Of a DNA stretch of 64,000 nt, positions 1-8,020 are shown piece after piece. Position numbers and translations under genes: made by a program. The stretch comes from Rossellomorea sp. y25. Lineage in GTDB: Bacteria; Bacillota; Bacilli; Bacillales; Bacillaceae_B. Numbering within the stretch: position 1 is the first letter of the stretch; each line of letters opens with the position of its first letter. The DNA lies in NCBI RefSeq assembly GCF_038049935.1, contig NZ_CP145886.1:3705001-3769000 (forward strand), written 5' to 3'. The notes beneath the pieces are model-generated. The model saw only the letters and a program-made list of their open reading frames with translations. It did not search any database and had not been told where the DNA came from.

Positions 1-449
<449 letters not shown>

Positions 450-561
450 AGTTTGAATAGCTCTTTAAAAATAAATCTAGAATTAACGTTGACGTATTGT
501 CTTGTTTTGTTCAGTTTTCAAGGTTCAAGGTTTGTCCACTCCGCTCTGAAGCGACTTTATT

Positions 562-591
562 AATATAACATAACTTTTACTCTCGCGTCAA
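562..591 (-). promoter_or_regulatory. rRNA operon promoter P2
   Basis: On the reverse strand a -35 TTGACG (586-591) and a -10 TATATT (562-567) are separated by 18 bp, about 110 bp upstream of mature 16S. The region between promoter and 16S contains the usual Bacillus rRNA leader with an antitermination-like stretch (TGAAAACTGAACAAAACAAG). This fits the proximal member of the tandem rrn promoters known in Bacillus. Confidence 0.75.
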
Positions 592-647
592 CAACTTTTT
601 TCATTTGTTTTTTCGTAATGGTGTTTGCTGCATCAGCGACGTTTATA

Positions 648-676
648 AATATAACATGCTGTTAATGTTATTGCAA
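648..676 (-). promoter_or_regulatory. rRNA operon promoter P1
   Basis: On the reverse strand TTGCAA (671-676) and TATATT (648-653) are spaced by exactly 17 bp, about 85 bp upstream of P2. Both promoters share the TATATT -10 box. Together they fill the otherwise gene-free stretch from 450 to 789. Confidence 0.7.
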
Positions 677-789
677 TATATTTTTAAGGAAAACTTTAAA
701 AACTTAATCAACCTCTTCTGTTGTTCTGTTTACCAGTAAACCTCCATATACATTATTACTACGCATTCCTGAAAGGAGATCTATTAATC

Positions 790-966
790 ATGCTTTCTAA
801 CGTCGCTTTATCTCTATCATTCATCATGGCTGTGTATCTGTTTGCGTATTCATATGTACAAGCTCTTAAGATAAGCGAAAGCAGTACACCTGTAAGAGGA
901 ATGACCTTCATCTTTTCAGTCGTCATGGCGTTTGTGTTTTCTGGTTTTACATACGTATTTTCTTGA
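790..966 (+). CDS. small two-helix membrane protein, unknown function
   Basis: A 58-residue protein (start MLSNVALSL) with two predicted transmembrane helices: one near residues 3-23 and one near 40-57, joined by a short polar loop containing KISESSTPVRG. The start at 790 is preferred over the TTG at 721 because a good site, AAAGGAG, lies 11 nt upstream. It is divergent from the rRNA operon and convergent with the acetyltransferase gene at 1047, with a shared terminator between them. No family was recognised. Function cannot be inferred; the clear RBS and terminator argue that it is a real gene. Confidence 0.6.
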   Translation: MLSNVALSLSFIMAVYLFAYSYVQALKISESSTPVRGMTFIFSVVMAFVFSGFTYVFS

Positions 967-1005
967 GTAAAGGTTCTGTTAACGATTAGTGTTGAGCAAT
1001 TTAAT

Positions 1006-1049
1006 AAAGGAGTAAAGGAGCGTAATGAACGCTTCTTTACTCCTTTTTA
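1006..1049. terminator. bidirectional intrinsic terminator
   Basis: The inverted repeat AAAGGAGTAAAGGAGCG / CGCTTCTTTACTCCTTT, with one mismatch and a short loop, is followed by T-runs on both strands. It separates the small membrane protein gene (plus strand) from the acetyltransferase gene (minus strand), whose stop codon lies in its edge. Confidence 0.8.
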
Positions 1050-1547
1050 ATTCAGGTTCAGCAGCAAACCTTCTTCCTGGTGAGATTCACCACCAATCGT
1101 TAATACCTCTTCCTTAATGCGTGTAGGATTAAAGGCATAATAGAAATGTTTGGATGGATTCTCTTTCAACACCCAGATCCACATAGAGTTGTATCCTTGT
1201 TTTTTAAGACCTGTAGCGGCAATTTCTAAGAGCTCTTTCCCGATGCCTTTACCTTGATATTCTTCCAGAAGATAAATGGCATATAACTCCCCTTCGTACT
1301 CCCCTGAACGCTCTTTCCCAAATGAAACAAAGCCGATGATTTGCCCATCATCCAATTCACATACATACGTATGATGAGATCCGGAAAGGATTTGTACCCA
1401 CTTTTGTTCTCTTTCTTCTATTGATAAAGACTGAAGATAGTTTTCTGAAACAATTCCTTTGTACGTCGTTCTCCAGCTATGGACGTGTACGTATGCTAAC
1501 CCGGGTGAGTCTTGAAGGTTTGCTTTTCTAAAGCGGAAGTTCTTCAT
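1047..1547 (-). CDS. GNAT family N-acetyltransferase
   Basis: A 166-residue single-domain GNAT protein. The acetyl-CoA binding motif A is clear around residues 95-110 (LEEYQGKGIGKELLEIA, the Q/RxxGxG/A pattern), followed by the motif B region WIWVLKENP. Substrate is not predictable from sequence. It overlaps the upstream DMT transporter gene by 20 bp and has its own GAGGTG site inside that gene, so the two are translationally coupled. An acetyltransferase paired with an exporter hints at detoxification, but that is inference. Confidence 0.85.
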   Translation of the reverse strand: MKNFRFRKANLQDSPGLAYVHVHSWRTTYKGIVSENYLQSLSIEEREQKWVQILSGSHHTYVCELDDGQIIGFVSFGKERSGEYEGELYAIYLLEEYQGKGIGKELLEIAATGLKKQGYNSMWIWVLKENPSKHFYYAFNPTRIKEEVLTIGGESHQEEGLLLNLN

Positions 1548-2457
1548 TCTTTTTCACCTCGTTGACTTTTTGGACCATCTTTTTTAATTTCCTTTCTTCT
1601 ATTAAGAAGAAGGTAACGCCGATGATTATGACAAGACCTCCAACCACTTGAGTCATCATCACTTTTTCAGCTAAGAGCCAATACGCAAGGATTGATGCTC
1701 CGATTGGTTCAAATAGGATGGCCATAGAGATGGTTGAGGTGCTTAACCATTTCAGGGACCAGTTGAATAATGAATGACCTAATAGTGTCGGGATGATGGC
1801 AAGCAATAGAAAGTATACCCAATCCTCTTTCGGATACGGCCCAAGGCTTTCGGAACGCATCATGACATATAAGAATAAAACGACTGAGCTGATCGCATAG
1901 ACCAAATACGTGTAGGTAATGAGGGATAGCCGCTTTCTTATCGTCTGCCCGAATAACAGGTATCCTGTTACAAGAGCGCACGCCACTAAGGCTAAAATAT
2001 CTCCCCATAGCGCGCTTCCGCTTATTTTAAAATCTCCCCAGCTTATGATGACACTTCCACTAACAGCTAAAACCGCCGAGATGATGGCTCTCCCTGTTAA
2101 TTTTTCCTGAAAGAACAAGTAAGCCCCGATAAAAGCGAATAATGGCTGCAATGTGACGAGTACCGTAGAACTTGCAACCGAAGTATAATTTAAGGATTCA
2201 AACCAGAGTATGAAGTGAAAGGCCAGAAAGACCCCGGCTAAAATTGAAAACATCCAATCTCTCAGAGTAATAACTTTCAGTTCCTTCACATACTTTAAGA
2301 AAAATACAGGGGACATTAATAAAACTGTGAAAAACAACCGGTAAAAGGCCAGGACACCTGCTGGTGCACTCGATACTTTCACCAGGATGGCAGAGGTTGA
2401 TACGGAGATGACTCCGATTGCGAGTAATAGATACGGATTAACCTTTGTGTCTGACAT
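1528..2457 (-). CDS. EamA/DMT superfamily transporter
   Basis: A 309-residue membrane protein with about ten hydrophobic helices in two tandem EamA repeats (roughly residues 9-145 and 155-290), the usual drug/metabolite transporter layout. The second repeat has the typical PTLLGHSLFNWSLKWLST and LFEPIGASILAYWLLAEK stretches. The start is ATG with CAGGAGG upstream. The charged C-terminal tail (EERKLKKMVQKVNEVKKNEE) is cytoplasmic. It is first in a two-gene operon with a GNAT enzyme. It likely exports a small metabolite or drug, but the substrate is unknown. Confidence 0.9.
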   Translation of the reverse strand: MSDTKVNPYLLLAIGVISVSTSAILVKVSSAPAGVLAFYRLFFTVLLMSPVFFLKYVKELKVITLRDWMFSILAGVFLAFHFILWFESLNYTSVASSTVLVTLQPLFAFIGAYLFFQEKLTGRAIISAVLAVSGSVIISWGDFKISGSALWGDILALVACALVTGYLLFGQTIRKRLSLITYTYLVYAISSVVLFLYVMMRSESLGPYPKEDWVYFLLLAIIPTLLGHSLFNWSLKWLSTSTISMAILFEPIGASILAYWLLAEKVMMTQVVGGLVIIIGVTFFLIEERKLKKMVQKVNEVKKNEELPL

Positions 2458-2559
2458 GACAAACCTCCTGATATGTATTCGTTGCTCCTATTTTATAATC
2501 AGCAGGGGTAAATTACTACATGAATATTCAGAGATAAACGTAGAACTGGAGGGGGCTTG

Positions 2560-3252
2560 ATGGAGCTATTAGATACGACATTCATGATAAAGCTGGGTGT
2601 ATCTGCGGTATTAGGGTTAATCATTGGGCTTGAGAGAGAGTTAAAGAGAAAGCCTGTAGGTTTAAAGACGTCTCTCGTTATATGTATCGTGAGCTGTTTA
2701 TTAACGATTGTCTCTATTGAGTCTGCTTATATTTCGGAGGGATCGGATAAAGTAAATATCACGATGGATCCTTTGCGACTGGCAGCTCAGATTGTTTCAG
2801 GGATTGGTTTCTTAGGTGCCGGTGTCATTTTACGAAGAGGGAATGACAGTATTTCCGGGTTAACGACTGCAGCTATGATCTGGGGAGCGGCAGGAATTGG
2901 AATTGCTGTTGGAGCAGGCTTCTATATGGAAGCTACGGCTGGTGTGATCCTCTTGATTGTCTCCGTTGAAGTGGTGCCGATTATCATTACGTATTTAGGA
3001 CCGAAACGATTGCGGGAAAAAGAGCTGTCTTTGCGTGCTACGATATTGGAGAAAAAAGAGATCAAATCGATTATTGAACGAATTAAAGCAGAAGAAATTT
3101 CTATTGAAAATATCCGCATCAAAGACTTAAAGAATCAGCAGCACCTTTTAGAATTGAAAATCATTGTGGACTTCAGAAAAAAGACCGTAGACATATACTA
3201 TACGATTTCAGAAATAGAAGGGATAAAAGATGTGGAAATTGAAAGCTTATAA
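2560..3252 (+). CDS. MgtC/SapB family membrane protein (copy 1)
   Basis: A 230-residue protein with the MgtC/SapB N-terminal domain: the signature GLIIGLERELKRKPVGLKTS near residues 19-38, GIGFLGAGVILRRG near 86-99 and GLTTAAMIWGAAGIGIAVGAG near 104-124, followed by a soluble ACT-like C-terminal region (about 160-230). The start is ATG 2560 rather than TTG 2557 because it is better spaced from GGAGGGGG. The family is linked to magnesium homeostasis and, in some pathogens, F-type ATPase inhibition; in Bacillus the role is unclear. A second paralogue lies just downstream in the opposite orientation. Confidence 0.9.
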   Translation: MELLDTTFMIKLGVSAVLGLIIGLERELKRKPVGLKTSLVICIVSCLLTIVSIESAYISEGSDKVNITMDPLRLAAQIVSGIGFLGAGVILRRGNDSISGLTTAAMIWGAAGIGIAVGAGFYMEATAGVILLIVSVEVVPIIITYLGPKRLREKELSLRATILEKKEIKSIIERIKAEEISIENIRIKDLKNQQHLLELKIIVDFRKKTVDIYYTISEIEGIKDVEIESL

Positions 3253-3257
3253 ACGTT

Positions 3258-3300
3258 AAGGAATGAGGATGCATGAACACCCTCGTTCCTTTTTATTTTT
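3258..3300. terminator. bidirectional terminator between the two MgtC genes
   Basis: The stem AAGGAATGAGG / CCTCGTTCCTT (one G-U pair) is followed by T-rich sequence on the plus strand. It also overlaps the 3' end of the minus-strand gene, whose stop is at 3293-3295. Confidence 0.7.
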
Positions 3301-4024
3301 TGTGAAGCTGGAACTTTTTTACACATTCTAAATCTTGGACAACTTCCAGTACTTCATTAAACTGAAGGGCACTTGGAGTTAATATAAGAAGGGAATATTT
3401 AAAGGCCTCCACCCCCTCCATTTCATCTCCTTCTTCAATTTGGTATTGAGTGATCTCGATTCCATGCTCATGAAGTGCGTCATTTATAGACGTGATATTC
3501 CCTTTCCCCTTTTGCACGGTCAGACTAAGGAGCAGGAGCTTTTTATGCTTCACTTTCTCCTTATAAAAGTTTTCCAGGTTGTTCAAGAAAAATAACGTCA
3601 CGACGATTACCAGTGTTGTAAAGATAGCTAAATAATACATCCCAATGCCGACTACCAACCCCAAGCCTGCAACAACCCAAATACTGGCGGCAGTGGTTAA
3701 ACCTCTAACCGTCACGCCTCCATGGACCATAATCGTACCCGCACCAAGAAAGCCGATACCCGAAATAACATAGGAGGGAATCCGACTTGGGTCAAAACCA
3801 ACCAATTGAGGGTGTTCGTCTAAAAACGGTTCGAATCCATATAGGGAAACAAGCATCAATAAACAGGAGCCGACACCCACAAGAATATGAGTGCGTAAAC
3901 CAGCCGGGTGATTTTTAAATTCCCTCTCTATACCAATTAAGCCGCTCAGTAGAACGATTAACATAATACGAATAAGAGCAGTGTAAAACTCATCTGGAAT
4001 CTCCAGATAATCTATCATCTCCAT
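3293..4024 (-). CDS. MgtC/SapB family membrane protein (copy 2)
   Basis: A 243-residue paralogue of the preceding protein, with the motifs LIGIEREFKNHPAGLRTH, GIGFLGAGTIMVHGG and GLTTAASIWVVAGLGLVVGIG in the membrane domain and a C-terminal regulatory domain of about 80 residues. ATG 4024 (start MEMIDYLEIP) is chosen because GGAGAGGGG lies 7 nt upstream; the two ATGs 21 and 18 nt further upstream would overlap or precede that site. Convergent with copy 1. The two proteins differ clearly along their whole length, so they are old paralogues and not a recent duplication. Confidence 0.88.
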   Translation of the reverse strand: MEMIDYLEIPDEFYTALIRIMLIVLLSGLIGIEREFKNHPAGLRTHILVGVGSCLLMLVSLYGFEPFLDEHPQLVGFDPSRIPSYVISGIGFLGAGTIMVHGGVTVRGLTTAASIWVVAGLGLVVGIGMYYLAIFTTLVIVVTLFFLNNLENFYKEKVKHKKLLLLSLTVQKGKGNITSINDALHEHGIEITQYQIEEGDEMEGVEAFKYSLLILTPSALQFNEVLEVVQDLECVKKFQLHKK

Positions 4025-4090
4025 AGCTTTTCCCCTCTCCATCATCTACCTATACTTTTTACCTGGAACGAACCTTTTAAAACGCAAAAA

Positions 4091-4120
4091 TCAAAAAAAC
4101 CAGGTGGAATTCACCTGGTT
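4091..4120 (-). terminator. terminator of the fructose operon
   Basis: On the reverse strand the stem AACCAGGTG / CACCTGGTT around a 4-5 nt loop is followed by a run of seven T. It lies just after the fruA stop codon. Confidence 0.88.
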
Positions 4121-4130
4121 CTTTCATGAA

Positions 4131-6002
4131 TCATTTAATCGGCTTCTTTAATAACCCAACCATCACGGCTGTAATAACAGAGCCAATCAGTACTGCTAAC
4201 AGATATAAGAACGGATTCCCTTCTACTACCAGGAAAACAAATAATCCACCGTGGGGGGCAGGTAAACCAATCCCAAAGAACATCGCTAACGCTCCTGCAA
4301 CCGCAGAACCAGTCACAATTGAAGGGATGACCCGGAATGGATCGGCTGCAGCAAACGGAATCGCTCCTTCTGTAATAAAAGATGCTCCCATAAAGTATGC
4401 CGCGATACCCGCTTTTCGCTCATTATCATTGAACTTCTTCTTGAATATTGTCGTTGCCATGGCCAACCCCAGTGGCGGTACCATTCCACCCGCCATGATG
4501 GCGGCATGGGGAGCAAGGTTTCCTCCTTCAATCATGGCAATGCCGAATGTAAAGGCAGCTTTGTTGATCGGACCCCCCATGTCGACTGCCATCATTCCAC
4601 CAAGAACCAGTCCGAGTAAAATCAGGTTCCCTGTTCCCAGTCCATCCAACCAGTTTTGAATCCCCGTATTCACTGCACTCAGTGGCTCCACAAGGAACTG
4701 AAGCATGATGAATCCAGTAATGAAAATCCCCAGCAACGGATAGATCAATACAGGTTTGATTCCTTCCAATGAAGGAGGGAAATTGTTTGTTAAACGCTTG
4801 ATTCCGAGAACTACATAACCTGCTAAGAAACCGGCAATAATTCCACCTAAGAACCCGCTTTGACCCGTTGCAGCAATCAACCCGCCAATCATACCAGGGG
4901 CAAATCCTGGCCGGTCAGCTATACTCATGGCAATGAATCCCGCTAAGACAGGCACCATTAAGTAAAAGGCATTATCTCCGCCGATTTTCATTAGCATGGC
5001 TGCAAATTCATTATACTCAGGAGAATCAGGATTCGCTGACTGAATGCCGAATAAGAACGAGATCGCAATCAAGATCCCTCCCCCTACAACGAATGGAAGC
5101 ATGTTGGAAACACCATTCATCAGATGCTTGTAAAAGCCTGACTTTTGTTTTTTCTCAGGACCAGCATGAGTCTCACCGGATCGCTCTCCACCTTTATATA
5201 GAGGCGCATCTTGTTTCATAGCCTGATTCAATAATTCTTCAGGACGCCTAATCGCTTCTGCAACAGGAACTTCAATCACGTGCTTTCCTTTAAAACGATT
5301 CATTTCCACTTTCGTATCGGCAGCTACGATTATAGCTACAGCGTTTACAATTTCTTCAGAAGTTAAGACGTTCTTCGCTCCACCGGATCCGTTCGTCTCT
5401 ACTTTTAGATTTACACCAATTTCTTTCGCTTTGGCTTTCAACGCATCTGCTGCCATATACGTATGAGCAATCCCTGTAGGACATGCCGTTACAGCCAGGA
5501 CCTTCCCTACGTTTGTGGAAGATTCAGCAGGAATCTCTTCCTCGTCCTCTCGATCATGAACATTAATAATCTCTAAAACTTCTTCTTTTGATGAAGCATT
5601 CACTAACGCTTTGCGGACATCGGAGTCCATCAGCATAGAGGAAAGACGGCTTAACGCTTCTAGATGTGTTTGATTGGCCCCTTCTGTTGCTGCAATCATG
5701 AAGAACAAATGAGCAGGAGCCCCATCGAGAGATTCATAGTCTACTCCATGTGCTGATTTGCCGAATGCAATGGCAGGTGATTTGACTGCCGATGTTTTCG
5801 CGTGAGGAATGGCGATGCCTTCCCCAATACCTGTTGTACTTTGTGCTTCACGATTAAGAATCGCTTGCTTAAATTCTTTAGGGTCCTTTAGCTTCCCGCT
5901 TTTATCTAATACGGAAACCAATTCGTCAATGACTCCGGTTTTTGATGTAGAAGATATATTTAGCTGAATCGTATCTTTCGTTAGTAATTCAGTAATTCTC
6001 AT
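4131..6002 (-). CDS. fruA: fructose-specific PTS enzyme IIABC
   Basis: A 623-residue PTS permease that imports fructose and releases fructose 1-phosphate. The domain order is IIA (residues 1-150, phospho-His67 in GIAIPHAKT), IIB (about 165-265, phospho-Cys174 in VTACPTGIAHT) and a multi-helix IIC domain (about 290-620). The length fits the Bacillus FruA family. It is the last gene of fruR-fruK-fruA, 12 nt after fruK, with GGGGGGAACAAAC ahead of the ATG. Control is by FruR and CcpA through the promoter upstream of fruR. The assignment is firm from domain order and operon partners. Confidence 0.97.
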   Translation of the reverse strand: MRITELLTKDTIQLNISSTSKTGVIDELVSVLDKSGKLKDPKEFKQAILNREAQSTTGIGEGIAIPHAKTSAVKSPAIAFGKSAHGVDYESLDGAPAHLFFMIAATEGANQTHLEALSRLSSMLMDSDVRKALVNASSKEEVLEIINVHDREDEEEIPAESSTNVGKVLAVTACPTGIAHTYMAADALKAKAKEIGVNLKVETNGSGGAKNVLTSEEIVNAVAIIVAADTKVEMNRFKGKHVIEVPVAEAIRRPEELLNQAMKQDAPLYKGGERSGETHAGPEKKQKSGFYKHLMNGVSNMLPFVVGGGILIAISFLFGIQSANPDSPEYNEFAAMLMKIGGDNAFYLMVPVLAGFIAMSIADRPGFAPGMIGGLIAATGQSGFLGGIIAGFLAGYVVLGIKRLTNNFPPSLEGIKPVLIYPLLGIFITGFIMLQFLVEPLSAVNTGIQNWLDGLGTGNLILLGLVLGGMMAVDMGGPINKAAFTFGIAMIEGGNLAPHAAIMAGGMVPPLGLAMATTIFKKKFNDNERKAGIAAYFMGASFITEGAIPFAAADPFRVIPSIVTGSAVAGALAMFFGIGLPAPHGGLFVFLVVEGNPFLYLLAVLIGSVITAVMVGLLKKPIK

Positions 6003-6014
6003 GTTTGTTCCCCC

Positions 6015-6926
6015 CTATTTTTTCGTAATCTGAATTTCTTCAAATAAGCTTTCCACTTTATCCGATGAACAAAGACCGATTGAATAAGCCGTGGCAGATC
6101 CAGCCGAGGTTCCCAAGCGGAATGCGTCCTCAATGCTCCAGCCCCTTGATAGTCCCGCAAGGAATCCGGCAACGGTTGAATCTCCTGCACCGACCGAGCT
6201 TTGCAACTTTCCACTTGGTACGGAAGAATACAATACCTCTTTACCGGTCAGTAAGAGGGCACCTTTTTCCGCCATTGAAACCATCACGTTTTCGACTCCG
6301 TAATCCTTCAACTTCTTTCCGTAGTGAACCGCATCATCAACTGACTCAATATTCACATCAAACATCTCACCCAGCTCATGGTGATTCGGTTTGATCAAGA
6401 AGGGATTCAAGGAAAGAACTGGCTGAATCAAGTTTTTCTCGGCATCGATAATCACTTTCGTTCCTTGTTCCTTACATTGTTCAGCAATCTCCTGGTAAAA
6501 TGATTTAGGCACCGATCCAGGTATGCTTCCCGCCAGAACGATCATGTCTTCTTCTGTTAATGATGATATTCGCTGAAGTAACTGCTGTATATGTTCCTCG
6601 CTAATCGATGGTCCACTACCGTTGATTTCCGTTTCATCATCAGACTTAACCTTCACGTTAATCCGTGAAGCTTCTTCTACTTCGACAAATTCAGCTTTTA
6701 TCTTTTCTTTATTTAAAAATTGTTTAATATACTCACCGGTAAATCCTCCTGCAAATCCAAGAGCAACACTTTCTACATTCAGTACATGTAAAACTCGGGA
6801 GACATTGATTCCTTTACCTCCGGGAAAAGCACTTTCTTTCTCACTTCGGTTTAGACCTCCTTTTTGAAAGGAGTCAAGTTCCATAATGTAATCCACAGAA
6901 GGGTTCAGTGTTAAGGTATAGATCAT
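6015..6926 (-). CDS. fruK: 1-phosphofructokinase
   Basis: A 303-residue PfkB-family kinase that phosphorylates fructose 1-phosphate to fructose 1,6-bisphosphate. The N-terminal signature FPGGKGINVSRVL (residues 34-46) and the C-terminal catalytic motif GAGDSTVAGFLAGL (near 247-260, Asp as base) are intact. Its start overlaps the fruR stop by 4 bp (ATGA), so translation is coupled. Position between regulator and permease, and the LacC/FruK-like length, support FruK over other PfkB kinases. Confidence 0.96.
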   Translation of the reverse strand: MIYTLTLNPSVDYIMELDSFQKGGLNRSEKESAFPGGKGINVSRVLHVLNVESVALGFAGGFTGEYIKQFLNKEKIKAEFVEVEEASRINVKVKSDDETEINGSGPSISEEHIQQLLQRISSLTEEDMIVLAGSIPGSVPKSFYQEIAEQCKEQGTKVIIDAEKNLIQPVLSLNPFLIKPNHHELGEMFDVNIESVDDAVHYGKKLKDYGVENVMVSMAEKGALLLTGKEVLYSSVPSGKLQSSVGAGDSTVAGFLAGLSRGWSIEDAFRLGTSAGSATAYSIGLCSSDKVESLFEEIQITKK

Positions 6927-7675
6927 GGTGTCACAACCTTTATCGTAGTTTGTTTCATTATTGCTGTGTCATGTTCGTCATCCAGTGCGTTCGTTATAAT
7001 CATGGCTTTATCGAGATCCACAATTTTGCTGAATGCAATTTCTCCAAACTTGGAGTCATCCGTTAAGAACATGGCTTCTCTTGATAATTCAATGGCCATG
7101 CGCTTTACTTGAGCCTCCTCGGGGTCCGGAGTCGTGAATCCATATTGAGCATGAACCCCGTTCGCACCCATAAATGCTTTATCAAATCGATACTGGCGTA
7201 AGGATTCAACCGCTCCACTCCCGACCATCGCTCTTGTGACAGGCTTTACATATCCACCGATCATATACGTTTTAAATCCTTTTTGGATGAGTGTATCCAC
7301 ATGAGTCAACCCATTCGTTACAACCACAATATCCATCTGCGGAAGGTGGTCGATGAGACTCAATGTTGTCGTGCCTGCATCCAAAAAGATGCAATCCCCC
7401 TCTTCTACGAGGGAAGCAGCATACTGACCGATGGACTGCTTTTCATGAAAGCTTTTGGATGATTTTTCAGAAACGCTCAATTCCTTCAATTTCCCTTGAA
7501 GCCTTGCAGCTCCACCGTGGATACGTTTCAGAAATTTCTCTTGCTCGAGCTGTGTTAAGTCCCGGCGGATCGTTGACTCAGAAGCGTTCGTAACATCCAC
7601 AATCTCTTGGATTTTTATCGTATCTTTCTCCTTCAATAAGTCTAAGATGATTCCATGTCGTTCCTCCGTTAACAT
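6923..7675 (-). CDS. fruR: DeoR-family fructose operon regulator
   Basis: A 250-residue regulator with an N-terminal DeoR winged helix-turn-helix (residues 1-56; ASESTIRRDLTQLEQE is the recognition helix region) and a C-terminal sugar-phosphate sensing domain (EEGDCIFLDAGTTTLSL is the phosphate-binding loop). It is the first gene of the fru operon and therefore autoregulated. The likely effector is fructose 1-phosphate, by analogy with FruR of other Firmicutes. The start is ATG with TAGGAG upstream. The promoter region carries a cre site and a 10-bp-phased repeat that is the likely FruR operator. Confidence 0.93.
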   Translation of the reverse strand: MLTEERHGIILDLLKEKDTIKIQEIVDVTNASESTIRRDLTQLEQEKFLKRIHGGAARLQGKLKELSVSEKSSKSFHEKQSIGQYAASLVEEGDCIFLDAGTTTLSLIDHLPQMDIVVVTNGLTHVDTLIQKGFKTYMIGGYVKPVTRAMVGSGAVESLRQYRFDKAFMGANGVHAQYGFTTPDPEEAQVKRMAIELSREAMFLTDDSKFGEIAFSKIVDLDKAMIITNALDDEHDTAIMKQTTIKVVTP

Positions 7676-7711
7676 AGCATTCTCCTACTTTCTCCGTTTC
7701 TTGTTACTCTC

Positions 7712-7740
7712 ATTATAATGAGAACGTTTACAAAAATCAA
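7712..7740 (-). promoter_or_regulatory. fru operon promoter with a perfect cre site in the spacer
   Basis: On the reverse strand -35 TTGATT (7735-7740) and -10 TATAAT (7712-7717) are spaced by 17 bp. Within the spacer, 7719-7732 reads TGTAAACGTTCTCA, which matches the CcpA consensus TGWAANCGNTNWCA at all 14 positions. A cre overlapping the core promoter normally gives repression when preferred sugars are present. Confidence 0.85.
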
Positions 7741-7797
7741 TCATTTTTAATCAAAAGTAATCATTTTCTATCATAAATCAATCAAAATCAATCAAAC
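7735..7797 (-). promoter_or_regulatory. candidate FruR operator: phased TGATT repeats
   Basis: Immediately upstream of the fruR -10 region, and including the -35 box, the reverse strand carries repeated TGATT/TGATA words. The complementary TCA triplets fall at 7741, 7751, 7761 and 7771, exactly one helical turn apart, followed by two closely packed copies ATCAAAATCA ATCAA at 7781-7795. DeoR-family regulators typically bind such short direct repeats. Binding itself is inferred. Confidence 0.65.
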
Positions 7798-7806
7798 GTT
7801 TCTTTA

Positions 7807-7932
7807 TTTATTCTTCTGTTGAATTTCTTCCATTATTCAACTGTTAAATTCGAGCCATTATTCGTCTGTCAAATCCATGCCGATATTTGCCTGTCAAACC
7901 CTAACGATTCATTCAACGGTTGAATTCGCCCC
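7807..7932. repeat. intergenic tandem array, 25-bp period, five degenerate copies
   Basis: Units begin at 7807, 7832, 7857, 7882 and 7908. They share a core close to ATTCNNCTGTYAAAT that approximates a 15-bp odd palindrome, ATTCAAC-N-GTTGAAT. The palindrome is perfect in the last copy (7911-7925) and one pair off in the second (7835-7849). Ten bp of spacer follows each core. No ORF or promoter explains it. It sits between the ltaS terminator and the fru promoter. Confidence 0.7.
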
Positions 7933-7961
7933 CTTCAAAACCCCAACAACCCAACCTCCAA

Positions 7962-8004
7962 AAAAAACAAGCTCCACCTCACCGAAATCGGTGGATGGAG
8001 CTTG
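7962..8004 (-). terminator. terminator of the lipoteichoic acid synthase gene
   Basis: The reverse strand forms a long interrupted stem, CAAGCTCCA with CACCG and CGGTG inside, closing with TGGAGCTTG, followed by eight T residues. Confidence 0.88.
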
Positions 8005-8020
8005 CTTAAAGTTACATATT

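Noticed and set aside
4126..4659. 177-residue plus-strand ORF opposite fruA
   Set aside because: Shadow of the fruA membrane domain; no RBS and no recognisable features.
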